From Clostridia bacterium (lineage in GTDB: Bacteria; Bacillota; Clostridia; UBA1381): a DNA stretch of 33,355 nucleotides. Position 1 is the first letter of the stretch. Every line of letters starts with the position of its first letter. The notes beneath the pieces were generated by a model. The model was not told the DNA's origin, searched no databases, and was given only the letters and a program-made list of their open reading frames with translations. The DNA lies in assembly GCA_017935675.1 (NCBI GenBank), contig JAGBHE010000063.1, positions 1 to 33,355 of the forward strand. Reading direction: 5' to 3'. This document shows, piece after piece, positions 16,132 to 24,055 of the stretch. Position numbers and translations under genes: made by a program.

Positions 16132-17592
16132 ATGCTGAATTATTTGAAGAATGAATCTAATATGACCTATACCGAAAACGGCGCAGTTACATATGAAAGC
16201 ACTATGAGTAATTGTCTTGACCTTTTTGCCGCAATCGGAGCAATCAGAAGAGAAGCTGATGAGGAAATCATAAATCTCTTTAAAAGAGCGTATGCGGAAA
16301 ATCCTGATATTGCAATGAAAATACTTTTTTTCGGCCGGGACGTACGCGGCGGCTTGGGCGAAAGACGTGTGTTCAGAGTAATTGTGAATTGGCTCTCTGA
16401 CCACGAACCCGAAGCTTTGCGCAAGAACATTGCTCTCATTCCGGAGTACGGCCGCTTTGATGATCTTGCAGCATTAATCGGAACAGCTTGTGAAAAGGAT
16501 GCAATTAACGAAATTCGCTTGCAGCTTGAAAAGGATACGGCGTCTGAAAATGAGGTGTCCCTGCTTGCAAAATGGCTGCCGTCTGTGAACGCATCCAATA
16601 AAAATACTGTCCGTACCGGAAAACATATTGCCAAAGCGCTTAATATGACAGATAAGGAATACCGCAAGCTTCTTTCCGGGCTCAGGCAGAAAATTAAGAT
16701 TATTGAAAATAATCTGAGGGAAAAAGACTATTCCTTTGACTACTCCAAACAACCGTCAAAGGCTATGTTTAAATACAGAAGGGCATTTATGCGAAATGAC
16801 GGAGAAAGATACCGGGACTTTCTGACACAGGTGCAATCAGGCGATGCAGCAATGCATACCGGGACGCTGATGCCTTATGATATTATTATGCCTTGCTTTA
16901 GCGAATGGTCGGCTGATCACACTTTGACAGAGGCTGAACGAGCAGCTATGGATACAACATGGAACGCACTTGAAAACTTTGCCGGTGATGAAAATGCGAT
17001 TGTGGTTGTTGACGGTTCGGGTTCAATGTATTGGGGAAAGCCTATACCTGAAACGGTTGCAATTTCTCTTGGAATATATTTTGCAGAAAGAAATAAAGGA
17101 GCTTTTCATAATCATTTTATCACCTTTTCCGAAAATCCTGAGCTTGTTGAAATTAAAGGACGTGATATAGCTGAAAAGGTAAGATACTGTGCAAGCTATA
17201 ACGAGGCAGCAAACACAAACTTGAAGAGAGTGTTTGAATTGATACTTAATACCGCGGTGAAAAACAATGTGCCGCAGGAAGAGCTTCCCCAAAAAATATA
17301 CATAGTATCGGACATGGAGTTTGATTACTGCATGGATAATGCAGATATAACTAATTTTGAATATGCCCGCAAGCTGTTCACCGAGCATGGATATAAGCTT
17401 CCGGATGTGGTTTTTTGGAATGTATCAAGCAGAAACAGACAACAGCCTGTTACGAAAAACGAGCAAGGTGCTGCACTTGTATCCGGTTGTACGCCGCGGC
17501 TTTTCTCCATGGTTGCGGGCGGCTTTGCATCGCCGTATGCTGTAATGATGGAAATAATCGGATCAGAACGCTACGCGAAAATATCGGCATAA
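16132..17592 (+). CDS. DUF2828-type protein with vWA domain, Ro60-like
   Basis: A 486-residue cytoplasmic protein. Residues 1-285 are helical and repeat-like (AIGAIRREADEEIINLFKRAY, ILFFGRDVRGGLGERRVFR), and residues 288-480 are a von Willebrand A domain with a full MIDAS: DGSGS at 294-298, Thr362 in ANTNL and Asp394 in VSDMEFD. This is the DUF2828 family plan, which parallels Ro60/Rsr: a helical-repeat ring for RNA plus a vWA domain. The family's function is not established; RNA binding is inference, strengthened by the three Y RNA-like units 70-380 bases upstream. ATG 16132 has GGAGGA at the right distance; ATG 16117 overlaps that site and is unlikely. RNAs and gene could share one transcript. 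Confidence 0.8.
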   Translation: MLNYLKNESNMTYTENGAVTYESTMSNCLDLFAAIGAIRREADEEIINLFKRAYAENPDIAMKILFFGRDVRGGLGERRVFRVIVNWLSDHEPEALRKNIALIPEYGRFDDLAALIGTACEKDAINEIRLQLEKDTASENEVSLLAKWLPSVNASNKNTVRTGKHIAKALNMTDKEYRKLLSGLRQKIKIIENNLREKDYSFDYSKQPSKAMFKYRRAFMRNDGERYRDFLTQVQSGDAAMHTGTLMPYDIIMPCFSEWSADHTLTEAERAAMDTTWNALENFAGDENAIVVVDGSGSMYWGKPIPETVAISLGIYFAERNKGAFHNHFITFSENPELVEIKGRDIAEKVRYCASYNEAANTNLKRVFELILNTAVKNNVPQEELPQKIYIVSDMEFDYCMDNADITNFEYARKLFTEHGYKLPDVVFWNVSSRNRQQPVTKNEQGAALVSGCTPRLFSMVAGGFASPYAVMMEIIGSERYAKISA

Positions 17593-17668
17593 ATTTTAAA
17601 ATATTAACAAGGGATATAAAAAAAACGATTTATTGTGGTTTGATTAAAAATGAAAGAAGGAGTTTAGT

Positions 17669-18514
17669 ATGTTTAAATCGGAGCAATGCTCTGCTTTGCT
17701 TGCAAGGAGCAGAGCTTGCGACAGATTGCAAGCAAGCGCAGGAAGCGTCAGCTCCTCAGGGTTTCAGCGGGAGATTATAACTCCCACTGAAATTCTGAGA
17801 TGGGGCCCGCCGCCTAAGAGGCGGGGGACATCTGCGCATAGGTTATATGTTACCGGTGATACTCATATCCCTGCCGATATTCAAAAATTAACCTCTAAAC
17901 GATTCCCTGTGCAAAAAGAAATGACAAAATCGGATTATTTGATTATATGCGGTGATTTTGGCGGTGTGTGGGATGGAAGCAATGAGGAAAAGCATTGGAT
18001 AAAGTGGCTGAAAAATAAAGGTTTTACAACCTTGTTTGTTGATGGTAATCATGAAAACTTTGAAATGCTCTGTTCTTTGCCGATTGTCGAATTCGGGAAC
18101 TCTTATGTGCATAAGGTAGATGAAGGTATTTTTCATTTGATGCGAGGAGAAATTTACACTATTGATAATAAAAAAATCTTTACCTTTGGAGGAGCTGCTT
18201 CTCATGATAAGGAAAATAGAAAAGAAGGCAGGAACTGGTGGCGGGAAGAAATGCCCTCCTGTGATGAATATAAAAGGGCTGAAGAATCTTTATTAAAAAA
18301 TGATTTTTCCGTTGATTATATTATAACACATTCAGCTCCCGAATCTATACAAAGTAAAATTGCACCGGCATATGAGAAAAATGAATTGACGGATTTTTTG
18401 GAATCAATAAAAGACAAAACAATTTATAACAAATGGTTTTTTGGACATTACCACAAGGATATTATTTGCGATGAAAAACATATAGGCATATTTAATGAAA
18501 TAATAGAATTATAA
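17669..18514 (+). CDS. Calcineurin-like metallophosphoesterase with element-derived N-terminus
   Basis: Residues 58-281 are a complete metallophosphoesterase: YVTGDTHIP, CGDFGGVWDG, VDGNHENF, ITHSAPE and FGHYHKD supply the two-metal site in order. Substrate unknown; relatives are small single-domain phosphatases or phosphodiesterases. Residues 2-57 (FKSEQCSALL...RRGTSA) are translated from an IS200/IS605-like right-end sequence (17672-17834) that also occurs at 23557-23716. The ribosome binding site AGGAG and ATG 17669 seem to belong to the original gene, with the element inserted between ATG and the first conserved strand without breaking the frame. No in-frame ATG exists between the element and YVTGDTH. 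It lies 77 bases after the DUF2828 gene, so co-transcription is likely. Confidence 0.8.
   Translation: MFKSEQCSALLARSRACDRLQASAGSVSSSGFQREIITPTEILRWGPPPKRRGTSAHRLYVTGDTHIPADIQKLTSKRFPVQKEMTKSDYLIICGDFGGVWDGSNEEKHWIKWLKNKGFTTLFVDGNHENFEMLCSLPIVEFGNSYVHKVDEGIFHLMRGEIYTIDNKKIFTFGGAASHDKENRKEGRNWWREEMPSCDEYKRAEESLLKNDFSVDYIITHSAPESIQSKIAPAYEKNELTDFLESIKDKTIYNKWFFGHYHKDIICDEKHIGIFNEIIEL
17672..17834 (+). mobile_element. IS200/IS605-like right-end fragment, copy 1
   Basis: Shares with 23557-23716 the start TTTAAATCGGAGCAA, the GCGTCAGCTCC hairpin region, ACTGAAATTCTGA and the terminal hairpin CCGCCT/AGGCGG (17810-17815, 17819-17824) followed by GGGGGACATCT. In IS200/IS605 elements this end encodes the omega-RNA scaffold of TnpB and the terminal hairpin used by TnpA. 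No transposase or TnpB is present here, and no left end. Confidence 0.65.
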
Positions 18515-18587
18515 CTATGCGCTAATCTTATCCTTTGGCTCTGTCCTCATACATCTTCGCAAACAACAGCCGAGAATATATCAAGCA

Positions 18588-18629
18588 AATACAGACCGAC
18601 ACATTTATGCCGGACTGTATTTTTTTTTA
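18588..18629 (+). terminator. Terminator after the phosphoesterase gene
   Basis: AATACAG (18588-18594) pairs with CTGTATT (18615-18621), with an inner CCG/CGG helix, followed by a nine-base T run. The upstream 73 bases hold nothing recognisable. Confidence 0.8.
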
Positions 18630-18647
18630 AAATTTTTAAAAAACCTC

Positions 18648-18715
18648 TTGACAAACAAGTACTGCATGGTGTATTATATACATATACTGCAAATGTAGTA
18701 CTGCAAAATGTAGTA
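18648..18715 (+). promoter_or_regulatory. BlaI-type promoter with three operator boxes
   Basis: TTGACA at 18648-18653 and TATTAT at 18672-18677 (18-base spacer). Three dyads of the BlaI/MecI class (TACTACA-like, TGTAGTA-like) are seen: TACTGCATGGTGTA at 18660-18673 between -35 and -10, TACTGCAAATGTAGTA at 18685-18700, and TACTGCAAAATGTAGTA at 18699-18715, the last two sharing a TA. The spacing predicts tight autorepression of the operon. Confidence 0.8.
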
Positions 18716-18731
18716 GAAAGGAAACATAGCT

Positions 18732-19118
18732 ATGAAACTAAAAAAAATACCCGAAACAGAATTGGAAATTATGCAGGTGGTGTGGTCAAACGACACACCG
18801 ATTACAACCACAAGCATAAAACGGGAGCTTGAAAAAAATCGTCCGTGGAGTCAAGGCTCATTACAATCTTTGCTTACGCGCCTTATTGACCGCGGATTTT
18901 TGAAAGGAGGAATGGAAGGTAAAAATAAAACCTTTGAGCCCCTTGTGAGCGAAAAAGAGTATCTCGCGTTGGAGAGCGCGTCGCTTTTAAAGAAGCTGCG
19001 CCCAAGAGGCTCCATAACGGAGCTTGTAACAGCGCTTTACGATACAAAAGAAATATCAGATAAAGATATTGAGGAGCTGGACGCTTTTATTGAAACGATA
19101 AAGAAAGAGGAAAAATAA
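18732..19118 (+). CDS. BlaI/MecI family transcriptional repressor
   Basis: A 128-residue winged-helix repressor of the penicillinase-repressor family. PETELEIMQVVWSNDTPITTTSIKRELE and WSQGSLQSLLTRLIDRGFLKG make the DNA-binding domain, and the C-terminal third (KDIEELDAFIETIKK) the dimerisation helix. It is expected to bind the three boxes just upstream and to be cut by the BlaR1-type protease of the next gene. AAAGGA precedes ATG 18732. The next gene starts directly after the stop codon, so the two are translationally coupled. No beta-lactamase gene is in the operon. Confidence 0.92.
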   Translation: MKLKKIPETELEIMQVVWSNDTPITTTSIKRELEKNRPWSQGSLQSLLTRLIDRGFLKGGMEGKNKTFEPLVSEKEYLALESASLLKKLRPRGSITELVTALYDTKEISDKDIEELDAFIETIKKEEK

Positions 19119-20549
19119 ATGGAAAATTTATTTATTGATATTCTTGAAATCACACTCCCCATATCGGCGTGGATTGCGCTGCTGCTTCTTTGCTCCCCGC
19201 TTTTAAAGCGCAGCTACGTCGCGAAATGGAGATATTTTATGTGGCTGTTTGTAGCGGTGCGGCTTGTATTGCCATTCAGGCTTCGCTCGTCTATAACAAT
19301 GAAAATTCCGTCGGAAGTATCATCGGAAATACATGTTATGGGTAACACTGTGAATACAGCGGCAAGCGCGCCGTCGCTTTCACAGATACTTACAGTGTTA
19401 TGGATTATCGGAATGGCAGTGTTCGCGATATATCAGATAATCAGCTATATTTCATTTAAACGGCTTGTAAAACGCTGGAGCAAGGATATAAGCGATAATC
19501 GGATATTAAATGCGTTTGAGAGCGCAAAAGCTGTTGTCGGAGTAAAAAGAAGCGTGAATATAAGGTACTGCAAGGCAGTTACAACTCCGATGATATTCGG
19601 AATGATAAATCCCGTGCTGCTTCTGCCGTATGTGGATTTTACCGATGATGAGCTGCCGATAATATTGCGTCATGAGCTTGTGCATCTGCGCCGTCACGAT
19701 ATTTGGTACAAGCTTTTGCTTGTAGCGGCGCGTACAATTCACTGGTTTAATCCCCTGTCATATCTGATGGTAAGAGCAGCGAACAAGGATATGGAGCTTG
19801 CCTGTGATGCAGAGGTTATAAAATGCGAAAACTCAGCTTTCAGAAAGCATTACTGCGAGGCTATTATGCGCCTTGTTCACAACGGACGCGGAAACAAAAC
19901 GGCTCTTTCCACCTGTTTCTTCTTCTCAAAGAAAACGGTTATGGAAAGATTTAAAAACATAGTTGATGAAAAAATCAAGCGAAACGGCGTTATAATGTTC
20001 TGTGTGGTGGCGGTATCGATAGCCGTATCGGGCGGAATTATATCCTTTGCCACCGAGCAGGTCGAGGAGATCGCGGAGGATAATCTGCAAATTATAGAAC
20101 GTCCTGTGGAAACGCCGAAACCAACCGCAGAGCCTGCGCCTTCGCCGGCAATAACAGATAATTCAAACGTACATGAGGAGCGGAGCAATAGCAAAAGCAC
20201 AGATAATTCAAGCATTTATGAGGAGCGGAGAAACAGCCCAAGCGTCGATGCAGCTGAAGATATGCCCGTTTACGGCAATGCTGATGTTCAGCAAGAAAAT
20301 ACGAGCATTCAGCAGGAGAGTATGTATATTGATGACGCTGCAAAAACGCCTGCTGAAGAAGCTGCCGGCGAAGCAGTGACGGATATTGAGCAGGGCGCTG
20401 ACAAAGACAGCGTGTATGAACAGCTTGGCGAACCGGAGAGTGTTTCAGGCAACGGTAATAAGGAAACTTATACTCTCTCCGACGGTTCAACTGCAGTGGT
20501 ACAGTATGACGAGGGTGTGTTGGACGCGGGATATATTTTAGTAGATTAG
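19119..20549 (+). CDS. BlaR1-type M56 metalloprotease with unusual C-terminal domain
   Basis: A 476-residue membrane protein. Residues 1-310 are the M56 antirepressor: helices near 10-30, 38-55 and 90-112, zinc motif HELVH at 185-189, third ligand Glu226 in MELACD, and a further helix at about 294-316. Canonical BlaR1/MecR1 carry a penicillin-binding sensor after this. Here there is instead a low-complexity acidic linker (about 320-425, rich in Glu, Asn, Ser, Pro) with two related NNVHEER/SSIYEER-like repeats, and then a 50-residue module (YEQLGEPESVSGNGNKETY ... LDAGYILVD) resembling a BamE/SmpA-like fold. The same module makes up the secreted protein at 23189-23437. Signal is therefore not beta-lactam in any direct way; an envelope cue is possible. 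Confidence 0.85.
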   Translation: MENLFIDILEITLPISAWIALLLLCSPLLKRSYVAKWRYFMWLFVAVRLVLPFRLRSSITMKIPSEVSSEIHVMGNTVNTAASAPSLSQILTVLWIIGMAVFAIYQIISYISFKRLVKRWSKDISDNRILNAFESAKAVVGVKRSVNIRYCKAVTTPMIFGMINPVLLLPYVDFTDDELPIILRHELVHLRRHDIWYKLLLVAARTIHWFNPLSYLMVRAANKDMELACDAEVIKCENSAFRKHYCEAIMRLVHNGRGNKTALSTCFFFSKKTVMERFKNIVDEKIKRNGVIMFCVVAVSIAVSGGIISFATEQVEEIAEDNLQIIERPVETPKPTAEPAPSPAITDNSNVHEERSNSKSTDNSSIYEERRNSPSVDAAEDMPVYGNADVQQENTSIQQESMYIDDAAKTPAEEAAGEAVTDIEQGADKDSVYEQLGEPESVSGNGNKETYTLSDGSTAVVQYDEGVLDAGYILVD

Positions 20550-20570
20550 AAAGGATAAAATGAGTAAATC

Positions 20571-23156
20571 ATGAAAAAGATAATTTCAATAATACTGACG
20601 GCAGCAATGCTTACCGTGCCGTCAGTGATGCCCGCATCAGCGAGGACGTGGATAAAGGTATCCTCGTGGGCATACAACGATGTAAGCAATTTCAAAAAAG
20701 AGGGACTTATACCGTCAATGATGGACGATGTAGAGGACTACACGCAAAACGTAACCAGACAGCAGTTTGCCGAGCTTCTGTTCCGAACGCTTGTAAAGGC
20801 GAAGAGGGAAAATGATTACGAGGTTAAGCCCGAAAATTCATACTACGAGGACGTGGCGAGCGCGGCAATGAATGAGTTTGCCTCAAACAGAGTAATAGAG
20901 GGCGAAACGGAAGGTGAGGACGAGCATGGTATGCCGCTTCGCTACTTCCGTCCCGACCGTCTGTTAACGCGCGAGGAAGCGGCGGCGATAATGCGCCGCG
21001 CATCAGCGTACTACTGCGAATATGCGCTAAAAAACGACTTAACACGCTTTAATGAACCGTCGGACTTCTCCGATGTGTCCGACTGGGCGAAGGAGGACGT
21101 AAGAATAATGCTCAGCAGCGGTCTGATGTTGGGCATGGACAACGGTAGATTTATGCCGAAGGGCAACATCACAATCGAGCAGGCGATAAGCCTCATATAC
21201 CGCTTTTATAACAACCTTCCGTCCGCGCCTGCGCCCGACGGAGCGGAAATAATAAACGGCAATGACACGCTTGTGCAGGAGTACACGAACGGTATACGCG
21301 AGACAAAGACAGGGAACATTTTAAATTTAAAGCGCGGCAGCGATACACTTATGGAGTTTGAGACGGATATTTATACAAATATCCACTGTGCGACAAATAA
21401 CGGCACAATATATGCCGCGGCTCAGAACGTAAATGATAAAACGGATGTTTACAATGCGCAGACAAAGGAGCTTCTGTTTAAAATTCCGTACACAATACAC
21501 AAGGTGACGACGGATTACATATACACGCAGTCCTCAAATATAGGACCTATGACCTTCGGTATGTACGATTACAGCGGCAATGAGCTTTTGGAGCCGAAGT
21601 ATTCGCTTGAGGAGCTTGACATACTTATCGCGAACAATTTCCGGGCGCCTGCAGAGGAATATACCGCGTCTGACGGCTGGATTTACTACGCCGACTGGAA
21701 GGACACGGGCGCGCTCTACAAGATTGATACAAACGGCGAGAACAAGCAGAAGCTCTCAAGTCAAGACTGCTTTAATATTGAGTACATAAACGGCTGGCTG
21801 TGGTACTCCGTGCGCGGCGAGAACGAAAACAAGCTGTTTTGTGTACGTGAGGACGGTAAGTATGAACAACAGATAGGAAAGCGCGAATCTAATATACTTT
21901 CGACAAACTATATGCTGACCGCAGCGGAAAATGCAGAGGTATGGGACGAGAATGAGGCCGTTTTGCAGGTATGGTGGATTGACAACGAGGCCGTTTTCAC
22001 AGACGATGGCTGGGTATACTTTGTTGAAAGACAGAACGATGCGGAAAACGGCATTGAACGTTCCTACGGCAATATAAAGCGCGTCAGGATGGGTGATGAC
22101 GGCACGGCGCAAATTGAGCAGATTTCCGATGTTATTGTCGATTACAGCGAATACGGATATTCAAACTGCCAGAGTATTCAGTATTCAAACGGCAGGCTGT
22201 ATTTTATGGATTACCAAGAGCAGCAAAAGGAAAGAAAAGATAAAAAACTGTGGAATACCGACCTCTATGTCTTTGACGGCAGCAACGTTACAAAAATAAA
22301 CAAGGACACGACCTTCTCTGACTTCGCGTTTTTGGAGGACGGCTCGCTTGTCATGCAGCATCAGGGCGAGGACGAGGCTAAGTGGTACATTGCCGATCCC
22401 GACGGAGAGAATATGCGCGAATGGGAGGAAGGCATGGCAGAGCTTAACCGTCAGCTTGAGGAGGCAGGAAAGACAACCCCCCAGCCGGAGCGCACCGACG
22501 GCGAGATCTGGACACAGGAATATACATACGATGATTTAAACGACGATAAATTTACCGTCAGCGAGATGAACACCTACAAATGGGAGGTATATAACCGGGA
22601 CGGTGAAGAACACTCCTCACAGGAACGTATATCGACGGATTTGTATGCGACCGACAGCGCGGGCAATAAAACCTGCATTGAAAAAGACTCGATGCTTTAC
22701 AGCCTAAGGCGTATAGGCGATGTGCTGTATTATAATGTCGGGGAAACTTATTTGAGCAGCAGCCTTGTTTCCTATGACATGGTAAGCGGCGAAAGAAAGG
22801 TTATCGCAAATGATGTGGACTACGCCTTCCATGAGGAATATATGGGCGAGGACTGGTTCGTGTACTTTGACAAGAGCCGGAATCTGTGGCGGTACGACAT
22901 AAAGAGCGGCAAGTCATACGATGTGCTGCCCAACGACAGCATTAAAAAATACGGTAAGACGCTTTCCATCTTTTACAACACCACCTATTCAGGCAAGCTG
23001 TATAAGATAAGCGAGGGCGGACGCTTCACGCTTATAGACGATGCCGTGCATTATTGGACATTTGTGCCCAACGGCGAAAAAACGGGTACTACGCGATACG
23101 GCGACAAGCAGGATAGAAAACAGCTGTCGATAGGATATCTGTGGCAGGTGTTTTAA
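20571..23156 (+). CDS. SLH-domain surface protein with beta-propeller-like repeats
   Basis: An 861-residue exported protein. Signal peptide 1-24 ends in ASA. About 30-215 contain three SLH-type repeats (SSWAYNDVSNFKKEGLIPS, YYEDVASAAMNEFASNRVI, DFSDVSDWAKEDVRIMLSSGLM...RFMPKGNITIEQA) that attach proteins to cell-wall polymers. The rest has repeated WIYYADW, GALYKIDTNGENKQKLSSQD and WLWYSVRGENENKLFCVREDG units of the DUF5050/low-density-receptor-like propeller sort, then a second set to the end. No catalytic motif is visible. It probably displays or senses something at the wall. It lies 21 bases after the BlaR1-type gene and is likely a target of the same repressor. Confidence 0.8.
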   Translation: MKKIISIILTAAMLTVPSVMPASARTWIKVSSWAYNDVSNFKKEGLIPSMMDDVEDYTQNVTRQQFAELLFRTLVKAKRENDYEVKPENSYYEDVASAAMNEFASNRVIEGETEGEDEHGMPLRYFRPDRLLTREEAAAIMRRASAYYCEYALKNDLTRFNEPSDFSDVSDWAKEDVRIMLSSGLMLGMDNGRFMPKGNITIEQAISLIYRFYNNLPSAPAPDGAEIINGNDTLVQEYTNGIRETKTGNILNLKRGSDTLMEFETDIYTNIHCATNNGTIYAAAQNVNDKTDVYNAQTKELLFKIPYTIHKVTTDYIYTQSSNIGPMTFGMYDYSGNELLEPKYSLEELDILIANNFRAPAEEYTASDGWIYYADWKDTGALYKIDTNGENKQKLSSQDCFNIEYINGWLWYSVRGENENKLFCVREDGKYEQQIGKRESNILSTNYMLTAAENAEVWDENEAVLQVWWIDNEAVFTDDGWVYFVERQNDAENGIERSYGNIKRVRMGDDGTAQIEQISDVIVDYSEYGYSNCQSIQYSNGRLYFMDYQEQQKERKDKKLWNTDLYVFDGSNVTKINKDTTFSDFAFLEDGSLVMQHQGEDEAKWYIADPDGENMREWEEGMAELNRQLEEAGKTTPQPERTDGEIWTQEYTYDDLNDDKFTVSEMNTYKWEVYNRDGEEHSSQERISTDLYATDSAGNKTCIEKDSMLYSLRRIGDVLYYNVGETYLSSSLVSYDMVSGERKVIANDVDYAFHEEYMGEDWFVYFDKSRNLWRYDIKSGKSYDVLPNDSIKKYGKTLSIFYNTTYSGKLYKISEGGRFTLIDDAVHYWTFVPNGEKTGTTRYGDKQDRKQLSIGYLWQVF

Positions 23157-23188
23157 GATAAAGGATATTGGATAAAAGGAGCAGGAAA

Positions 23189-23437
23189 ATGAAAAAGATA
23201 ATTTCAATTTGTATTGCTGCGGCGGCTTTGTTTACAAACATAGCCTACGCGGCATCGGTAAGCGATGTAACATCAATTCCGGCAGGAGCTTCAAGGGACG
23301 AGGTTCACGCACTTCTCGGCGCTCCGCACTCAAGCAGTGTATCGGGGAAAAAAGAAATTTATATACTCCCAAACGGTCAGAATGCGGTATTCCGTTATTT
23401 TGACAACATGCTTGATATGGGATTTATATTAGTGTGA
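23189..23437 (+). CDS. Small secreted protein with the BlaR1-tail module
   Basis: An 82-residue protein: signal peptide 1-22 (MKKIISICIAAAALFTNIAYA), then a single module DEVHALLGAPHSSSVSGKKEIY ... MLDMGFILV. It aligns along its length with the last 50 residues of the BlaR1-type protein (LGxPxS, KExYxLxxGxxAVxxY, LDxGxILV). LLGAPH...Y is like the first motif of BamE/SmpA-type domains. AAGGAG lies before ATG 23189; the frame up to 23168 has no site. The gene closes the operon. Its stop codon TGA (23435-23437) is the first triplet of the following mobile-element end, so the last residue (Asp in the paralogue) may have been lost. Confidence 0.75.
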   Translation: MKKIISICIAAAALFTNIAYAASVSDVTSIPAGASRDEVHALLGAPHSSSVSGKKEIYILPNGQNAVFRYFDNMLDMGFILV

Positions 23438-23716
23438 CATCCTCCCCCACCTAAAGAGGTGGGGGCTTCCTTTTGTAAAATGCAAACAGTCGGTTCTCGT
23501 TCGATAGCACCAATGTGCTAAGCATAAGCGAGCTAACCCCGTGTGTCCCACGGTTTTTTTAAATCGGAGCAACGCTCCATCAAGCTCGCTTGAAATGGAG
23601 CTTGTGAACGATTGCAAACCGTGCAGGGAGCGTCAGCTCCGAAGTATCAGTGGGAGATTTGGGCTGCCACTGAAATTCTGAAATGGGGCCCGCCGCCTAT
23701 AGAGGCGGGGGACATC
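23435..23716 (+). mobile_element. PATE-like IS200/IS605 remnant with both ends, copy 2
   Basis: About 280 bases, flanked by terminal hairpins: left CCCCCACCT/AGGTGGGGG (23444-23452, 23457-23465), right CCGCCT/AGGCGG (23693-23698, 23703-23708), and both ends bearing GACATC. No tnpA or tnpB frame is left inside. 23557-23716 matches 17672-17834. Inner hairpins GGAGC/GCTCC at 23566-23578 and 23627-23640 suggest a folded RNA, as in omega-RNA scaffolds. This fills most of the 370 bases between the flanking genes. Confidence 0.65.
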
Positions 23717-23811
23717 TTGCTTTTAGTTATATTTATTTTATGTAAAATTTATGTTATAATGCAGAAAATAGATATACTGTATATCTATAAAATTTTTGCG
23801 AGGTGTTTATT

Positions 23812-23994
23812 ATGAGTAAACAAGAGTTAAGACTACACAGATGTTGTTTTACAGGACATCGTCCTAACAAAATGAATTTGGGACAAAAAGCAATGGATGA
23901 GGCAATTGCAAGCAGGTATGTAACTATGCAAAAAAAACATACCCGAAAAAGTAATAATTTAAAAAAATTCAACAATATTAAACATTTATATTGA
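23812..23994 (+). pseudogene. Truncated DUF1273 (SLOG-type) gene
   Basis: A 60-codon frame with ATG 23812, GAGG upstream and a TATAAT at 23755-23760. Residues 8-31 (RLHRCCFTGHRPNKMNLGQKAMDEAI) match the start of DUF1273 proteins, which normally run to about 170 residues with a nucleotide-binding Rossmann-like fold. The remaining frame (SRYVTMQKKHTRKSNNLKK) is unlike the family, and the gene stops. The body was lost by deletion. Confidence 0.7.
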
Positions 23995-24019
23995 AAAATG
24001 CACATTTATATGTTATAAT
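23991..24019 (+). promoter_or_regulatory. Promoter of the nfn operon
   Basis: TTGAAA at 23991-23996, 17 bases, then TATAAT at 24014-24019 with an extended TG at 24011-24012. It overlaps the end of the broken DUF1273 frame. Confidence 0.8.
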
Positions 24020-24055
24020 TACATGGTTAATATAAACGATGAGGTGACTTTTAAA

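Noticed and set aside
18732..20549. A beta-lactam resistance system
   Set aside because: There is no beta-lactamase and no penicillin-binding sensor, although the repressor and protease are of that family.
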